A stretch of 64,000 nucleotides of DNA from JBHOQX01 sp042408595 (GTDB taxonomy: Bacteria > Chloroflexota > Chloroflexia > Chloroflexales > Roseiflexaceae), in contig JBHOQX010000106.1 in the NCBI GenBank assembly GCA_042408595.1, positions 13,060 through 77,059 of the forward strand, read 5' to 3'. The position numbers were made by a program, and so were the translations under genes. The notes beneath the pieces were generated by a model. It made no database searches, was not told where the DNA came from, and saw nothing but the letters and a program-made list of their open reading frames with translations. This document shows positions 49,794 to 59,178 of the stretch, piece by piece; positions within the stretch are counted from its first letter, which is position 1, and every line of letters begins with the position of its first letter.

Positions 49794-50702
49794 TTACCTC
49801 CCATGGGGCTGCGCCAGCAGCGTCGCCGCCCGGCGCTCCACTTCCGCCGGTGTGATCGGGGCGTCGGGGCCGGTATGCTCGATCCAGATCGACGCGGTCG
49901 CGGCGCCGTAGCACCCGGCGGCGTACAAGTTCTGCGGGTCCTGCAGATAGGCGTGGATGAAGCCGGCCAGATACGTGTCGCCCGCGCCGGTCGGGTCGCG
50001 CGCGTCGGTGGCGTAGGCTGGGATGACGTACTGGCGGACGCCGTCGTCGATCACTGAGCCCGCCTCGGCCAGGGTGACGATCGCGATCGCGCAGCCGAGC
50101 GCCCGTAGCCGGCGCGCGGCCTCGGCAGCATCGACGCGCGGGTTCACGCCGGTGATCACCGCGGCCTCAACCTCGTTAGCCTTCACAACCTGGCACAACC
50201 CGGCCACATGCGTGAACTCCGGCGGGCAGATATGCTCGATCCGCCCGCCGGCTCCGATCCGCCGCAATAACCCCTGTGGGTCGAGAAACAGCGGCGCGTC
50301 GGCGGCGGCATGGATGCGTTCGATCAGCGCAGGCGGCGTCTCCTGCAGGATCGGACCGATGATCACCGCCGCGGCCCGGGCACAGGCCGGCGGTACGTCC
50401 TCGATCGGCGCGGCGACGCCGAGGACATCGAGCGTGCGGTTCCCGGCCGCGTCATAGATCAGCGAGAAACCGCCCGTCTCGGCGCAGGGCTGCACATAGG
50501 CCGCGATGCCGTAGCGCTGCGCGTCGCGCGCGAACGCCGCGCGATAGTCCGGCCCGACACGCCCGACGAGCGCGACCTCGTGGCCGAGCCGGCGCAGCGC
50601 CAGGCAGCCGTTGGTGGAACAACCGGACAGGACGCGCGCGCCGGTCGTCACGACCGGCGTCTGGATGAAATCGTAGACCGGGTTGCCGAAAGCGATAATC
50701 AT
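49794..50702 (-). CDS. PfkB-family carbohydrate kinase
   Basis: A 302-residue ribokinase-like kinase. It starts IIAFGNPVYDFIQTP and has GCSTNGCLALRRLGHEVALVGRVG and the anion-hole motif RDPTGAGDTYLAGF with the catalytic Asp. The substrate could be a sugar, nucleoside or inositol-like alcohol. ATG 50700-50702 is the first Met with homology; the upstream extension is not protein-like. It is the promoter-proximal gene of the minus-strand set pfkB, CDP-alcohol transferase, nucleoside hydrolase, glycosyltransferase. Confidence 0.88.
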   Translation of the reverse strand: MIIAFGNPVYDFIQTPVVTTGARVLSGCSTNGCLALRRLGHEVALVGRVGPDYRAAFARDAQRYGIAAYVQPCAETGGFSLIYDAAGNRTLDVLGVAAPIEDVPPACARAAAVIIGPILQETPPALIERIHAAADAPLFLDPQGLLRRIGAGGRIEHICPPEFTHVAGLCQVVKANEVEAAVITGVNPRVDAAEAARRLRALGCAIAIVTLAEAGSVIDDGVRQYVIPAYATDARDPTGAGDTYLAGFIHAYLQDPQNLYAAGCYGAATASIWIEHTGPDAPITPAEVERRAATLLAQPHGR

Positions 50703-50866
50703 CTGAGAGCTATTCTTTTCAGCAGCGGACGCAGAAAGCCCGCCTATTCTATGCGGTTCGGTCGATTGGCGCAAGGGGATGTTTGCCGCTGAAGCGCCAC
50801 GAAACCCGCGCGCCCCGCAACGACCGGGCGGAAACGAAGTCAAGGCTTCGCCGTCGCTGGGGCAGT

Positions 50867-51577
50867 CTAGCGAGTGATTGGCGCAAACGCGTAGAGCCGC
50901 CCGCCAAGCGTTGCAACGTAGAGCCGCCCGTCCCTGCCGAAGACCGGCGCGCTGCGGACAGCGCCGCTCACTCGCGCCTCGTAGCGGGGCTGCCCGGCGG
51001 CGTCGAGCGCGATGATCCGCTCATCGTACAGACCGACGCCGATCAGCCCAGCGGGCGAGAGCACAGGCGGGGCGCTGATGTCGCTCGGTGTGGTGTAGCG
51101 CCAACGGACGCTCCCGTCCGGCCCAAGCGCCGTGACCACACCGTCGCGCCCGCCGAGAAAGATCGCGCCGTCGGCAGTGACGAGCGGCGGGGCGCTGATC
51201 AAGGGCGAGGAGTCGGTGAGGGTCGGCGAGACAACGCGTTCGACAAGTTTGCGCTGCCAGCGCACCGCGCCAGTCGTAGGGTCCAGCGCGCTCAGTGTAC
51301 CGTCGGCATCGCCAATCAGCAGGTCGCGCCCGCCCGCGCCAAGCGCCGGAGTGCTTGCAATAGGATGGACGAGGACCGTTCGCCACAGGATGCGTCCGTC
51401 TTCGCTGAGGCGAACCACATCACCGGCGGTCGTCGCGGCGAAGAGCGCGCCGCTGCTCGCGAGCAGCCGAGCCGGCGCGCCAAGCTCGGTTCGCCAGACG
51501 ATGGTGCCGGCGGCCGATAGGCGGACGACAGCACTGCCGGTCGCCACAGCAACGCCATCGCCTAATAGTTGCGGGGC
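50867..51577 (-). pseudogene. PQQ-type beta-propeller fragment, 5'-truncated
   Basis: About 236 codons of a beta-propeller with repeating PQQ-like blades (VVRLSAAGTIVWRTELGAP, LSALDPTTGAVRWQRKL, VTALGPDGSVRWRYTTP, RLYAFAP). The frame enters from upstream without a start (APQLLGDGVAVATGS) and ends in a fusion point at about 51572-51585 with the luciferase-like gene. It could be translated from GTG 51547, but the signal peptide and first blades are gone. Confidence 0.75.
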
Positions 51578-52159
51578 GCCGGATCGCCGCCGGCGACTCG
51601 CCGCCGATCCAGATCGGGATTGGGCGCTGCATCGGCAGCGGATTGATGCCGGCGTCGGTGATGGTGTGCCAGCGACCGCGATAGGTGATCGTCGGTCGGG
51701 TCCACAGCATGCGCAACACCTCGATCTGCTCGTCGCAGCGCCGCCCGCGGGTGTGGAAGTCCTGGCCCAGCGCCTCGTACTCGACCGGGTTCCAGCCCAC
51801 GCCCACCCCCAGGCGCAACCGTCCGCGGCTGAGCACGTCCACCTCGGCGGCCTGCTTAGCCACCAGCGCGGTCTGGCGCTGCGGCAGGATGATTACACCG
51901 GTGACCAGCCCAGCGTGCGCGTGCAGCCTGCCAGATAGCCGAAAAGCACGAATGGCTCGTGAAACGGCGACGCGCTGGTGTACGGCCCGCGCCAGTCGGG
52001 ACGCGTCGCCGTGCCCGCGCCCAGCACATGGTCATATACCAGAATATGGCGGTAGCCCATCGCTTCGACCGCCTGCGCGTACTCGCGAATCGCGATGGGA
52101 TCGCTGCCGATCTCGGTTTGGGGCAAGATCGCGCCAAGCTGCATAGGGTGCTCCGGCAT
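51578..52159 (-). pseudogene. Luciferase-like (F420/FMN) monooxygenase, frameshifted and 3'-truncated
   Basis: An N-terminal fragment of an LLM-class oxidoreductase: LGAILPQTEIGSDPIAIREY, MGYRHILVYDHVLG and FVLFGYLAGCTRTLG. One base is then missing, and the next frame continues VIILPQRQTALVAKQAAEVD, LSRGRLRLGVGVGWN and IPIWIGGESPAAIR. At that point the sequence switches to the PQQ propeller. The missing base (CTGGGCTGG for an expected CTGGG-CTG-G arrangement) and the lost C-terminal half make it non-functional. Confidence 0.8.
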
Positions 52160-52216
52160 GGTCGTGGCTGTCGGAAGCTGCTCTCGATTGTACCACCAGT
52201 GCTGCCGATGCGCCCG

Positions 52217-52696
52217 TCACTGCTCGGCTTCGAGCACGATCACCGGAATGCGACGATCGGTACGGCGTTGATAGGTGGCATAGCCCGCATACAGCGCCAC
52301 GGCCTGCTGCCAGAAATGCTCGCGCTCCGGCCCTTCCGCCATGCGTGCCCGGACGGGACGGAGCTGCGCGCCGATCTGCACCAGGGCGCGTGGTCGCGCA
52401 CGTAGATTGTGTACCCAGGCGGGATCGCTGGCTGCGCCGCCGTTGGAGCCGATCAGCGCGATGCGTGCGCCGTCTTGCACGTAGCATAGCGGCGTGATGC
52501 GCAGCCGTCCGCTCCTGCGGCCCAGCGTGAAGAGCAGCAGCACCGGCGCGTTGCCCAACCGACCGCCGATGCGCCCCGCACTGAGGCGATACAACAGCGT
52601 ATGCAATCCGGTCACCAGGCGCTGTGCCTGGGCCGTGATGCGGTCAAAGCGGCGTCCGCGCGCGGACGTGGTGCGATGGTTCGGCGGTGATGTCAT
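52217..52696 (-). CDS. Nitroreductase/deazaflavin (F420)-dependent oxidoreductase, DDN family
   Basis: A 159-residue protein with the DDN-type split beta-barrel: PVLLLFTLGRRSGRLRITPL, RIALIGSNGGAASDPAWVHNL, ARPRALVQIG and FWQQAVALYAGYATYQRRT. Family members use F420H2 or bind heme-like cofactors. GGAGG is found ahead of ATG 52694-52696. It appears intact among broken neighbours. Confidence 0.85.
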   Translation of the reverse strand: MTSPPNHRTTSARGRRFDRITAQAQRLVTGLHTLLYRLSAGRIGGRLGNAPVLLLFTLGRRSGRLRITPLCYVQDGARIALIGSNGGAASDPAWVHNLRARPRALVQIGAQLRPVRARMAEGPEREHFWQQAVALYAGYATYQRRTDRRIPVIVLEAEQ

Positions 52697-52824
52697 CGGT
52701 GATGAACCTCCGGCATGAGCGAGAGCTGCGGTGCGATCTGGCACATCCTGGATCATAGCACTGTCAGGCGCGGGTGCAAGTCGATCCGCGATGACCGGGA
52801 CGCCTTCCCGGCAGCTCGGCGCCG

Positions 52825-53640
52825 CTAGCCGAGCGCGATCATGAAGGTGCGCACTTCATAGCTTTTGATCAGCTCGTTCCAGGTGAGCGTCGGCGCCCGG
52901 ACGATGCGCAGGCCCTCCAGCGCCAGCAGGCGTTGCCAAAAGATGTCGCTCTCCTGGATGGCCACGTAGGCGCCTGGGCAGCGGTGGTGACCATCGCCAA
53001 AGCTTAGTCCTGCCGGTGTGGTGCCCTCGGCTTTCAGATCGCGGCCCAGGCAGATCTGATGACTGTGAGCGCCCACGGCGGACTCATCGGCATTAGCGGC
53101 GTGGATCTGCAGGTCGATCAGCGCGCCCTTCGGAATGGTTACCGGTCCGTCCTCGGTCTCTACCTGCAGATCGGCAGTGGTGCGCCGCAGGAGGTTGCCG
53201 ACAACCGCCTCCAGGCGCAGCAGCTCTTGCAGGATCGCGTGGCGCTCAGCTTCGTCGGCGGCCAGATAGCGCGCGCGCAGCATCGGTTGTTCGAGCATGT
53301 GCCAGGCGGCAATGCTGATAAACTCGCGCGTCGTGGCCATGCCCGCCGCGCCATGCGTGACGCATTCGGTCAGGATCTCGTGATCGCGGTAGCTCTGAGC
53401 GATCAGGTGCGAAATCACATCCTCTTGCGGCTGCCGCCGTCGCGCCTGGATCGCCGGTTTAACATCCAGCAGATAGAACAGGCTGATGCGCCATGATTGC
53501 GCAGCGCCGCTAGCGTGGCGCGCGGACTGCGGGTGGTCGCGGACGGCTGCGTGAAAAACGCGTCGATGCGACGGTCCATGCCTGGCAACAGGCTGTTGGT
53601 CAGTCCCACCACTCTGGCCGCTACCTGTAGTGTTTGGCGT
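52825..53640 (-). pseudogene. Cytochrome P450 remnant
   Basis: The C-terminal half is clear: KPAIQARRRQPQEDVISHLI, ILQELLRLEAVVGNLLRRTT (ExxR-like region), and the heme loop FGDGHHRCPGAYVAI with its cysteine ligand. Upstream the frame shifts (about 53480) to one reading VAARVVGLTNSLLPGMDRRI DAFF. The first roughly 110-130 residues of a P450 are missing and a start cannot be assigned. The 240 bases beyond hold small GC hairpins (GCCACGCgggaGCGTGGC at about 53740, GCTCGC..GCGAGC) but no gene. Confidence 0.8.
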
Positions 53641-53882
53641 GTGCCGGCCATGCGAGCGCCGCAGAAGCAAGGCTTTCGCACTCCGAAAAAGATGCCTCGC
53701 GGGAACGGCATTGTGGCATGTGCCAGCCAAGCTGGCGCGCCACGCGGGAGCGTGGCAGGGGTGCATGGGCAGGTGCTCGCTCCGCCAGCGAGCGGAACAC
53801 AGCCCGTCAGAAGCTCTTGAGTGGTGCCCGCACGCCAGGGTTAGACGTGCATACCCGGTGAGCAGTGAGGGAGGGCAATGGT

Positions 53883-55007
53883 TCATGGCAGGCGCGGCGC
53901 GCCAGAGGAAGCTGGCGCCTGTTGCACGGCGCTGGCCAGCTGCCGCCCACGCCGTGCCAGCCGCACGGTGTTGCACAGAAAGAGCAGGATCGCGAAGGCA
54001 TTGAACAGACCGCCCCAGCGTCGTAACGCCAGCGACTCGATCAGATCGCCGACGATGCGTACTAGCAGCGAGAGATGCAACACTGCTAATGGCAGGTAGG
54101 TGCTGCGATCCCAGCTCATCGGCAGGCTGAGCACTGCCGGGAAGATGATCGGCGCGTGGCCGAGGATCATGCTGATCACGAAGCCGATCAACACGCTGTG
54201 GAGCTGCGCATCGTAGGCGACGCCTGCCAGTGTGCCGCCCCAGGCCAGCGCCAGCAGTCCACCGACGGCCAGCCAGCCATAACCGAGCAGTAGGGCCAGC
54301 GCGATGAAGCGCGTGAGGCCCTCCTTGCGCACGGTACGTCGTGCCAGATCGTAGCGTCCCAGCCATGCGGCCAGGGCGAGCTGCCCCGCGCCGACGATGC
54401 GCATGCCCGGGTCAAAGGCCGCCATCGTGACGATTAGCCCGCTCATCAATAGGGCCAGCGCCGCTAAAAATGTCCCGATGCGCCACGGCGTGGGGCGCAG
54501 CATGCGACTCAGCTCCAGGCGCTCGCCAACGATGGTGATCACCAGAAAGCTGCTCCACCAGGGCGCTACCAGCGGAATGGCGCGTCCCGCCAGCCAGAGC
54601 AGGTTACCCGCCAGCCAGGCAAGCGTGCCCAAGCCCAGCACCGCAGTGAAGAGCGCCGGTTGTTGGCGAATGATCGCGCCGAAGACGAGCACCAAGGCCA
54701 GGCTACTGAGCGTGAGCAGCAGCGCGCCCGGCATGGCGCGTCCGCTCAGGATCAGCGCCACGGCTCCCAGGGCGCTGAGCAGTGGCGCCAGCCAGGCCCA
54801 GCGTCGCCGCAGGGCGACCGCGTGTTCCAGGCCGATCAGCGTCCCCAGAAAGCCGCCGATGATCAGCGGACCGTGGATCAACGGCAGGCTGGGCTGGGGG
54901 GTCAGCCAGTGCCAGCCGATGCGCAACAGGCCGCCCCAGACCGCTGCCAAGAGTGTCAGGATGGCGATCGCCATCACCGGCATGCGTCGCCAGGCAAGCG
55001 TGGACAT
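53883..55007 (-). CDS. NnrS-like multi-helix membrane protein
   Basis: A 374-residue protein with about 12 hydrophobic helices, beginning AIAILTLLAAVWGGLLRIGW and containing LPLIHGPLIIGGFLGTLIGLEHAVAL, GERLELSRM and LHSVLIGFVISMILGHAPIIFP with conserved histidines. This recalls NnrS/heme-copper-like membrane proteins linked to NO stress and denitrification. It starts 18 bases after the DUF2249 gene ends and probably forms one operon with it. Conserved His residues inside helices suggest heme or metal binding. Confidence 0.7.
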   Translation of the reverse strand: MSTLAWRRMPVMAIAILTLLAAVWGGLLRIGWHWLTPQPSLPLIHGPLIIGGFLGTLIGLEHAVALRRRWAWLAPLLSALGAVALILSGRAMPGALLLTLSSLALVLVFGAIIRQQPALFTAVLGLGTLAWLAGNLLWLAGRAIPLVAPWWSSFLVITIVGERLELSRMLRPTPWRIGTFLAALALLMSGLIVTMAAFDPGMRIVGAGQLALAAWLGRYDLARRTVRKEGLTRFIALALLLGYGWLAVGGLLALAWGGTLAGVAYDAQLHSVLIGFVISMILGHAPIIFPAVLSLPMSWDRSTYLPLAVLHLSLLVRIVGDLIESLALRRWGGLFNAFAILLFLCNTVRLARRGRQLASAVQQAPASSGAPRLP

Positions 55008-55025
55008 GCCCTTTCCCTCGCTGTG

Positions 55026-55253
55026 CTATGCCGCGCGCTTGCCGATGCGCACGCGCCATACCTCAGGCCCCTGCTCAAGGTAGTCCCAGGTAAAGGCGTT
55101 GCTACGCTCGAAGCTGAACTGGTAGAAGAGCGGCTTGGGATCGTGATCGTTGACCAGTTCGAAGCTCTCGCCAGATTGCAGCGCGTCAAAGGTCGAGAAG
55201 ATCAGTGGGTGGCGCTCGCGGGGCACCATCGTGCGTACATCCAGAACCTGCAT
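55026..55253 (-). CDS. DUF2249 domain protein
   Basis: A 75-residue small protein: VLDVRTMVPRERHPLIFSTF, LQSGESFELVNDHDPKPLFYQF and GPEVWRVRIGK. This is the DUF2249 pattern (LDvr.l.p..RH..If..fd.L..Ge...lvnDHdP.pL..q) common beside nitrogen oxide and hemerythrin-type genes. GGAGGAAAGACT precedes ATG 55251-55253. The promoter region carries a CRP/FNR-type site, and the NnrS-like gene follows. Confidence 0.88.
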   Translation of the reverse strand: MQVLDVRTMVPRERHPLIFSTFDALQSGESFELVNDHDPKPLFYQFSFERSNAFTWDYLEQGPEVWRVRIGKRAA

Positions 55254-55282
55254 AGTCTTTCCTCCCGTATGCTTTGGCCTAC

Positions 55283-55325
55283 AGTATGCCGCCGCTGTGC
55301 ACACATGGCTGTGAGAAATATCACA
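55283..55325 (-). promoter_or_regulatory. CRP/FNR-type site and promoter of the DUF2249-NnrS operon
   Basis: TGTGA-GAAATA-TCACA (55310-55325) is a perfect CRP-family palindrome. CATACT (55283-55288, minus strand) sits where a -10 would be if the activator is centred at -41.5, with a start near 55276. That is class II activation geometry. The site is of the CRP half-site type (TGTGA) rather than FNR (TTGAT). Confidence 0.65.
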
Positions 55326-55350
55326 ACGGTTGTATGACTAAAGTCTCATC

Positions 55351-56047
55351 CTAAACGTGACGTAGATTGGCGAGCGGCGCGGCGACAACCAGCGCGCAGG
55401 GGTCGGCGGCCTTGATCGCCGGGTAGGCCGCACGCAGCGCCGCGAGATACTGCGCGGGCACTGCGACGGTTCCACCGTTCTCGACCGCCAGGTTGGGCTC
55501 GTTCCAGATCTCGTAGGCGGCAACCGGCCCGCGGTACCGGGCGGCGAGGGCATGCGTGAACGCGGCGAACAACTCCGGGCGGGTGGGCAGGCCGTCGCCG
55601 CCGTTGGCCGTGGCCCAGGGCGGCGCACGGACGATGCTGAGGAGCAGACGCAAGCCGGCCCCGCGCGCTTGGGCCACGGCAACGTCGAGCGCGTTCCAAC
55701 TGTATGCGCCGGGCGCGATTTCGATGTCGCGCCAGTGTGAATCTGCTGGCGCAGCCAACCGAAGCCGGCGCCGCGGCTGAGCGTCGCGACGCGCTGGCCA
55801 TCAGTGTGGAGCAGGAAGGCGTTGACACCGTAACGCAGGCCGGCCAGGAGCGGCGAGAAGGCGCCGCGCGCCAGACATGCGTCGGTGTCGGTCAGCGGGC
55901 TGGAGGCCGGCAGCGGCGCGGCGGTTGGGGGGCCGGAACTACCGTGACCACCGGCGACGCCGCCTGGTCGCATGCCGGCAGCAGCTGGGCGGCAAGCAGC
56001 AGGACGGCGAGACGGCGAGCGACACGGGAGGGGGGTGTTATGTCCAT
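55351..56047 (-). pseudogene. Lipoprotein glycoside-hydrolase-like gene, broken
   Basis: From ATG 56045-56047 a lipoprotein signal reads RRLAVLLLAAQLLPAC. A frame change then leads to LLAGLRYGVNAFLLHTDGQR and GFGWLRQQIH, and a second change leads to WRDIEIAPGAYSWNALDVAV, PPWATANGG and AAYEIWNEPNL with the acid/base Glu in WNEPN. The catalytic nucleophile half is missing, because TAG comes at 55351 after LANLRHV. It resembles GH39/GH5-type clan A enzymes. Two frameshifts and 3' truncation make it a pseudogene. Confidence 0.75.
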
Positions 56048-56423
56048 AAGCTGAAGCGGTGGCGGGGTGAAGCGGCGCTGGAATGGGCTGCACCTTGCGT
56101 ATGATACGATGAAGGAAGCGATGCGATACAGGCTGGATACGCCGACAACCGGCGAGCACGACGATGCGCGGGCGCTGGCGGCGCTCGCCCCCGCTCCGGC
56201 GGGCGGGTACGCTACACCGTCGGCCGGGGCCCACTGCAACGGATGTCGCGCCTTTTGGCGAGCAGGCGGACCCGGCGATGCGGGCGGCGCGGCTGCACGT
56301 GGGACTGGCGGTTATCGGCGGGCTGGGGCGCGGCGCGGCAATGTCGCGCCGCAGCGAACAGGACACGCGGCGTGCGGCAGCAGTGCCGCGGCGACCGGTG
56401 CAGTCGCCGCACATCCCGACCTA
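56048..56423. other. Intergenic region, no intact gene
   Basis: About 375 GC-rich bases. Plus-strand pieces such as FGEQADPAMRAARLHVGLA and VIGGLGRGAAM look faintly protein-like and may be eroded coding sequence, but no family is recognised. Confidence 0.4.
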
Positions 56424-57314
56424 TTACTGGCCACGCTCCTCGCATCTCCCGGCGCAGTCCGTCCATTCCAGCTGAATCGTCGCATGCTCGATGCCGAAGC
56501 GGTCGTGCAGGCCAGCGTTGAGCCGCTGAAGCAGCGCGTCCGGCGCGTCGGCTGCGGTGACAACATGGGCCGTCAGCGCCGACTCGGTGGTGCTGAGCGC
56601 CCAGACGTGCAGATCGTGGACGCTCTGCACATCGGGCTGGGCGCGCAGGTAGGCGGCGACCTCCTTCAGGTCGATCGCCCGCGGCACACCGTCCATCGCC
56701 AGGCTGATCGACTCGCGCAACAGGTTCCAGGTGCCGACGGCCAGCAGGCCGACGATCGCCAGGCTGATCGCCGGGTCGAGCCACATCCAGCCGGTGACGA
56801 GGGTGATCAACGCGGCGATGACGACGCCGAGCGAGACGGCGGCGTCGGCAGCCATGTGCAGGAACGCGCCGCGGACATTCAGGTCATCGGTATGGCCGGA
56901 GAAGAAGAGCGCGGTGATGCCGTTGACCAGCACGCCGGCCCCGGCGACGATCATCACCGTCGTGCTGGCGACCGGCTGTGGGTCGGCCAGGCGCTGCACG
57001 GCCTCCCAGGCGATCCCGCCGAGAGCCGCGAGGAGGAGCAGCGCGTTGCCGAGCGCGGCGAGGATCGAGGCGCGGCGCAGGCCGTAGGTGTGCCGGGCGG
57101 TCGGGCGGCGTTGTGCCAGGCGCAGGGCGGCCCATGCCAGACCCAACCCGACCACATCGCTCAGGTTGTGCCCGGCGTCAGCGAGGAGCGCCAGCGAATG
57201 CGCCAGGTAGCCGAAGAGCGCTTCGACGGCGACGAACCCCAGGTTGAGCGCGACGCCCAGAACAAAGGCGCGCTGGTTGACCGGCGCGTGATGATGATGG
57301 TGGGCGTGGGACAT
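56424..57314 (-). CDS. Cation diffusion facilitator (CzcD/ZitB-type metal exporter)
   Basis: A 296-residue CDF protein exporting Zn, Cd or Co in exchange for protons. It has a His-rich N-terminus (MSHAHHHHHAP), six helices with the HxxxD metal sites LLADAGHNLSDVVGLGLA and FLHMAADAAVSLGVVI, and a C-terminal cytoplasmic domain with VHDLHVWALSTTESALTAHV. ATG 57312-57314 is chosen because the His-rich start is typical; ATG 57386 is possible. Promoter and an SmtB-like operator lie at 57426-57490. Confidence 0.93.
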   Translation of the reverse strand: MSHAHHHHHAPVNQRAFVLGVALNLGFVAVEALFGYLAHSLALLADAGHNLSDVVGLGLAWAALRLAQRRPTARHTYGLRRASILAALGNALLLLAALGGIAWEAVQRLADPQPVASTTVMIVAGAGVLVNGITALFFSGHTDDLNVRGAFLHMAADAAVSLGVVIAALITLVTGWMWLDPAISLAIVGLLAVGTWNLLRESISLAMDGVPRAIDLKEVAAYLRAQPDVQSVHDLHVWALSTTESALTAHVVTAADAPDALLQRLNAGLHDRFGIEHATIQLEWTDCAGRCEERGQ

Positions 57315-57425
57315 GGATGTTTGGTGACGAAGGACGAAGGACAAAGGGCCAACGGAAGCATGATTGGTTTGAGACTCCCCATCCAACCGATAGGCAAGCG
57401 TGGTCGCATTGCCTGCTGAGACAAG

Positions 57426-57450
57426 ATATCATTTGTGCAAATGTTCATAT
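57426..57450 (-). promoter_or_regulatory. ArsR/SmtB-type operator ahead of the CDF gene
   Basis: The minus strand reads ATATGAACATTTGC, then ACAAATGATAT: an imperfect 12-bp inverted repeat with core CATTTG..CAAATG, like the SmtB/CzrA zinc operator (TGAACA...TGTTCA type). It starts about five bases downstream of the predicted transcription start, so bound repressor would block RNA polymerase. No arsR gene is in the window. Confidence 0.6.
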
Positions 57451-57461
57451 TTCGTGCCGGT

Positions 57462-57486
57462 AGTATAGCGCATGGAAGAGCGGGAG

Positions 57487-57490
<4 letters not shown>
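57462..57490 (-). promoter_or_regulatory. Sigma70 promoter of the CDF gene
   Basis: Reading leftwards: TTGACT (57485-57490), 17 bases, TATACT (57462-57467). The -35 hexamer overlaps the stop codon of the broken integrase gene. Confidence 0.75.
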
Positions 57491-58110
<620 letters not shown>

Positions 58111-58377
58111 AGACGCGAACCGGCGTGGTGGAACCCGATTCTGGGACATTGCTCAACTGGCTGCGACAAGATCGGAAAGTCATCACCGAGCACGTCGAAG
58201 CCTTTCGAGCAGAGTTGTCTGACCTCGGACAACCTCGCCCCGCAATCATGGCCGTCGATGGCGCGTTCGTGATTACCGTTGAGACGGCAACTTAGGCACT
58301 CAAGATGCGAAATTCTCGAGCTGATAAAAATTCAGTCAAAAAATATCTGCACAGGCGGATGACGCAGGTTGCAGTAG

Positions 58378-59178
58378 CTATGAATGCGCGTGGCTGACTG
58401 CCGCCTCTTGCCGCGCCTGCCGCCACTGCTCGTACTCGATCCGCCCCTCGTCGCTCAGCGGGTAGTAGCGCCAGATCGACCCGCCTTCCGCCAGGCGCTG
58501 GCGACTGAAGTCTTCCCATTGCTCATGCTCCTGGGCTTGTTGGAGCAGCAGCGGCGCTATTTGCTGTGGTACCAGCACGGCCCCATCGTCATCAGCGATC
58601 ACGATGTCGCCCGGCAGCACCAACACACCGCCGCAGGCCACCGGTACGTTGTAGGCCCAGGGGAACAGCCCGGCCTGCGAGGCGTAGTTTGGTGTCAGCG
58701 CGTTGCACCAGATCGGCAGCCCGATGCGCTTCACCCGCGGCCAGTCGCGGATGCAGCCGTCCACCACTGCGCCAAGGCCGCCGCGTCCCTTCAGATAGGT
58801 CAGCAGCATCTCGCCCAGACAGCCGGTGTAGGGGTCGCCGTTGGCGGCCACGACCAGCACATCGCCGGGCTGGACGCTGTCAAGCACATGCCAGAGGGCG
58901 CTGCTGCGCTCGGCGTACTCCTGCGCGATGCCGGAGGCGATATCCTCGCGCTGTGGCATGAATTGCAATGTGACAGCCGCACCGACGATCTTCGCGCCAT
59001 CCTGGCGGGCAACCGGGCCGCGAATGTAGGTATGACGAATGCCAAGTTTATGCAGCTGCGCGCTGGCGGTTGCACTGGAGACGACCTCGAGCTGGTGCAA
59101 CAGCGCGGCGTCCGGGCGCGCGTAGGGTGGACCGACGATCGGCAGGGTGATCGCCGGGCTAGGAAGCCGGGTTGTCAT
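58378..59178 (-). CDS. RraA-like protein (HMG/CHA aldolase or demethylmenaquinone methyltransferase-like family)
   Basis: A 266-residue RraA-fold protein. Blocks are VSSATASAQLHKLGIRHTYI, GAAVTLQF, LVVAANGDPYTGCLGEMLLT, GLGAVVDGCIRDWPRVKRIG and VLPGDIVIADDDGAVLVP. The D-x20-R-D core (GCIRD) is that of class II pyruvate aldolases and RraA. It probably cleaves a 4-hydroxy-2-oxoacid. GGAGGAACC precedes ATG 59176-59178, which overlaps the stop of the next upstream gene (ATGA), so both are translated together. Confidence 0.88.
   Translation of the reverse strand: MTTRLPSPAITLPIVGPPYARPDAALLHQLEVVSSATASAQLHKLGIRHTYIRGPVARQDGAKIVGAAVTLQFMPQREDIASGIAQEYAERSSALWHVLDSVQPGDVLVVAANGDPYTGCLGEMLLTYLKGRGGLGAVVDGCIRDWPRVKRIGLPIWCNALTPNYASQAGLFPWAYNVPVACGGVLVLPGDIVIADDDGAVLVPQQIAPLLLQQAQEHEQWEDFSRQRLAEGGSIWRYYPLSDEGRIEYEQWRQARQEAAVSHAHS

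Noticed and set aside
58122..58293. Short plus-strand frame (LLNWLRQDRKVITEHVEAFR, then AIMAVDGAFVITV)
   Set aside because: Protein-like but without start, ribosome site or recognised family; probably a relic too short to call.
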